Source of the DNA: Clostridia bacterium
GTDB lineage: Bacteria > Bacillota_A > Clostridia > Christensenellales > CAG-138
NCBI GenBank assembly: GCA_017553815.1
Contig: JAFZJT010000095.1
Coordinates: 1-6,211, forward strand
Direction of reading: 5' to 3'
Length of the DNA: 6,211 nucleotides
The notes under the pieces were generated by a model that had not been told where the DNA came from, made no database searches, and worked only from the letters and a program-made list of their open reading frames with translations. Position 1 is the first letter of the stretch. Every line of letters begins with the position of its first letter. This document shows, in pieces, positions 5,315 to 6,211 of the stretch. A program made the translations under genes and the position numbers.

Positions 5315-6154
5315 ATGAAATTTGATTTTGTAAAGATGCACGGTCTCGGCAACGACATGGTGCTGGTGGACGACCGCGAGGAGCGGATAAAGGATATAAA
5401 CGGCTTTGCGGAGCGCATACTGCACCGCAACACGGGCGTCGGGGCGGACAGCCTTTTAATCGTTCGCAACTCCGATATTGCGGATATCCGTATGCTGATA
5501 CTCAATATCGACGGCAGCGAAGCGGAGATGTGCGGCAACGGCATCCGCTGCTTCGTAAAATTCTGCCTCGAAAAGGGCATACTTAATAAGCATGAGTTCA
5601 CCGTTGAAACGCTTTCGGGCATCAAGCACCCCAAGGCGGTCGTTGAAAACGGCGTTGTGACGGGCATCGGCGTGAACATGGGCGAACCCAAGCTCGACTG
5701 CGCGGATATCCCCGTTGCCGCCGAGGGCGAATTTCAGCAGAAGAGCCTGTTTTCGCATGGAAGAAGGTTCACCGTAACGAGCGTGAACACGGGCGTTCCG
5801 CACACCGTCGCCTTCGTGGACGATGCCGATCTTACGGACGTTGAATACTACGGCAAGGATATCGAGCGAAGCCCCATCTTCCCCAAGAGAACGAACGTGG
5901 ACTTCGTTCAGGTCATCGATGAGGAGAATATCATCATGCGCGCATGGGAGCGCGGCTGCGGCTGCACGCTCTGCTGCGGCACGGGCGCCTGCGCTTCGGC
6001 TGTCGCCTGCATCCTCGCGGGCTTCACGGGCAGGAAGGTGAACGTTCACGTTGAGCTCGGCACGCTCGAGATAGAGTGGCTCGAGGATAATTCGATATAT
6101 ATGTTCGGCCCCGCCAAGACCGTCTGCGAGGGCGTTTTCTTCGACGGAGAATGA
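5315..6154 (+). CDS. dapF: Diaminopimelate epimerase
   Basis: This 279-residue enzyme interconverts LL- and meso-diaminopimelate without a cofactor, the step that supplies meso-DAP for peptidoglycan and lysine. The N-terminal signature KMHGLGND (residues 7-14) fixes the start. The two catalytic cysteines are C73 in EMCGNGIRC and C221 in CCGTGA. Other family motifs are GVGADSLL (41-48), VNTGVPHTV (157-165), the substrate-binding WERG with E212, and FGPA (264-267). Length and motif order are normal. Two points are odd. No Shine-Dalgarno sequence is seen within 20 nt upstream. The second active-site loop is unusually cysteine-rich (C215, C217, C220, C221, C226), where relatives usually read like ERGAGETLACGTGA. 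The stop codon overlaps the start of the next gene, so dapF heads or belongs to an operon. Confidence 0.97.
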   Translation: MKFDFVKMHGLGNDMVLVDDREERIKDINGFAERILHRNTGVGADSLLIVRNSDIADIRMLILNIDGSEAEMCGNGIRCFVKFCLEKGILNKHEFTVETLSGIKHPKAVVENGVVTGIGVNMGEPKLDCADIPVAAEGEFQQKSLFSHGRRFTVTSVNTGVPHTVAFVDDADLTDVEYYGKDIERSPIFPKRTNVDFVQVIDEENIIMRAWERGCGCTLCCGTGACASAVACILAGFTGRKVNVHVELGTLEIEWLEDNSIYMFGPAKTVCEGVFFDGE

Positions 6155-6211
6155 GCGGCGTCACTTTCAAAAATCCAAAGAGCGAAATGCTTTTTGAGCT
6201 TCTAAGGTGCG
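6151..6211 (+). CDS. Start of an unidentified gene coupled to dapF (truncated by window end)
   Basis: ATG at 6151-6153 overlaps the dapF stop (ATGA), giving MSGVTFKNPKSEMLFELLRC before the window ends. The overlap points to translational coupling, because the only purine-rich stretch (GGAGA, 6146-6150) is too close to the ATG for a normal ribosome site. Twenty residues are too few to name the product. SEMLFELLRC faintly recalls the start of some nucleotidyltransferase-like proteins, which is not enough for a call. Confidence 0.55.
   Translation, partial: MSGVTFKNPKSEMLFELLRC

Overview
The window (about 6.2 kb, moderately GC-rich, strong AGGAGG-type ribosome sites, TTGACA/TATAAT-type promoters, short AT-rich intrinsic terminators) looks like a chromosomal segment of a Gram-positive, probably gut-dwelling Clostridia-type Firmicute. 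That placement is an inference from the proteins and signal style; the sequence carries no taxonomic marker gene.

Layout. Bases 1-2372 (minus strand) hold the first 790 codons of a large secreted von Willebrand factor A (VWA) surface protein; its 3' end lies beyond the window. Upstream is a near-consensus promoter (2513-2541) backed by phased A-tracts (2562-2596). Between promoter and start codon lies a leader of about 130 nt with three inverted repeats and a possible switch over the ribosome-binding site. Bases 2597-2842 show no convincing gene. From 2843 everything reads on the plus strand: a promoter, a strongly folded region (2876-3091) ending in a terminator-like hairpin, a 35-codon remnant of a Bcp-type peroxiredoxin whose stop codon overlaps the next start, an AlkD-like DNA alkylation-repair protein fused to a MutT-type Nudix domain (3213-4376), an exonuclease III-family AP endonuclease with its own promoter (4439-5194), 21-bp tandem repeats and a terminator (5200-5282), diaminopimelate epimerase dapF (5315-6154), and the first 20 codons of an unidentified gene that overlaps the dapF stop.

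How the genes fit together. The AlkD-like domain would remove alkylated bases, leaving abasic sites. The exonuclease III homologue cuts abasic sites. The Nudix domain would hydrolyse damaged nucleotides, possibly 8-oxo-dGTP. The peroxiredoxin remnant suggests that a peroxide-removing enzyme once headed the same cluster. Together they form a small damage-repair and nucleotide-sanitation neighbourhood next to dapF, which supplies meso-diaminopimelate for lysine and peptidoglycan.

The most unusual items are the AlkD-Nudix fusion, the truncated peroxiredoxin now acting as a coupled upstream reading frame, and the two unexplained structured leaders in the divergent intergenic region. None matches a riboswitch class that I recognise.
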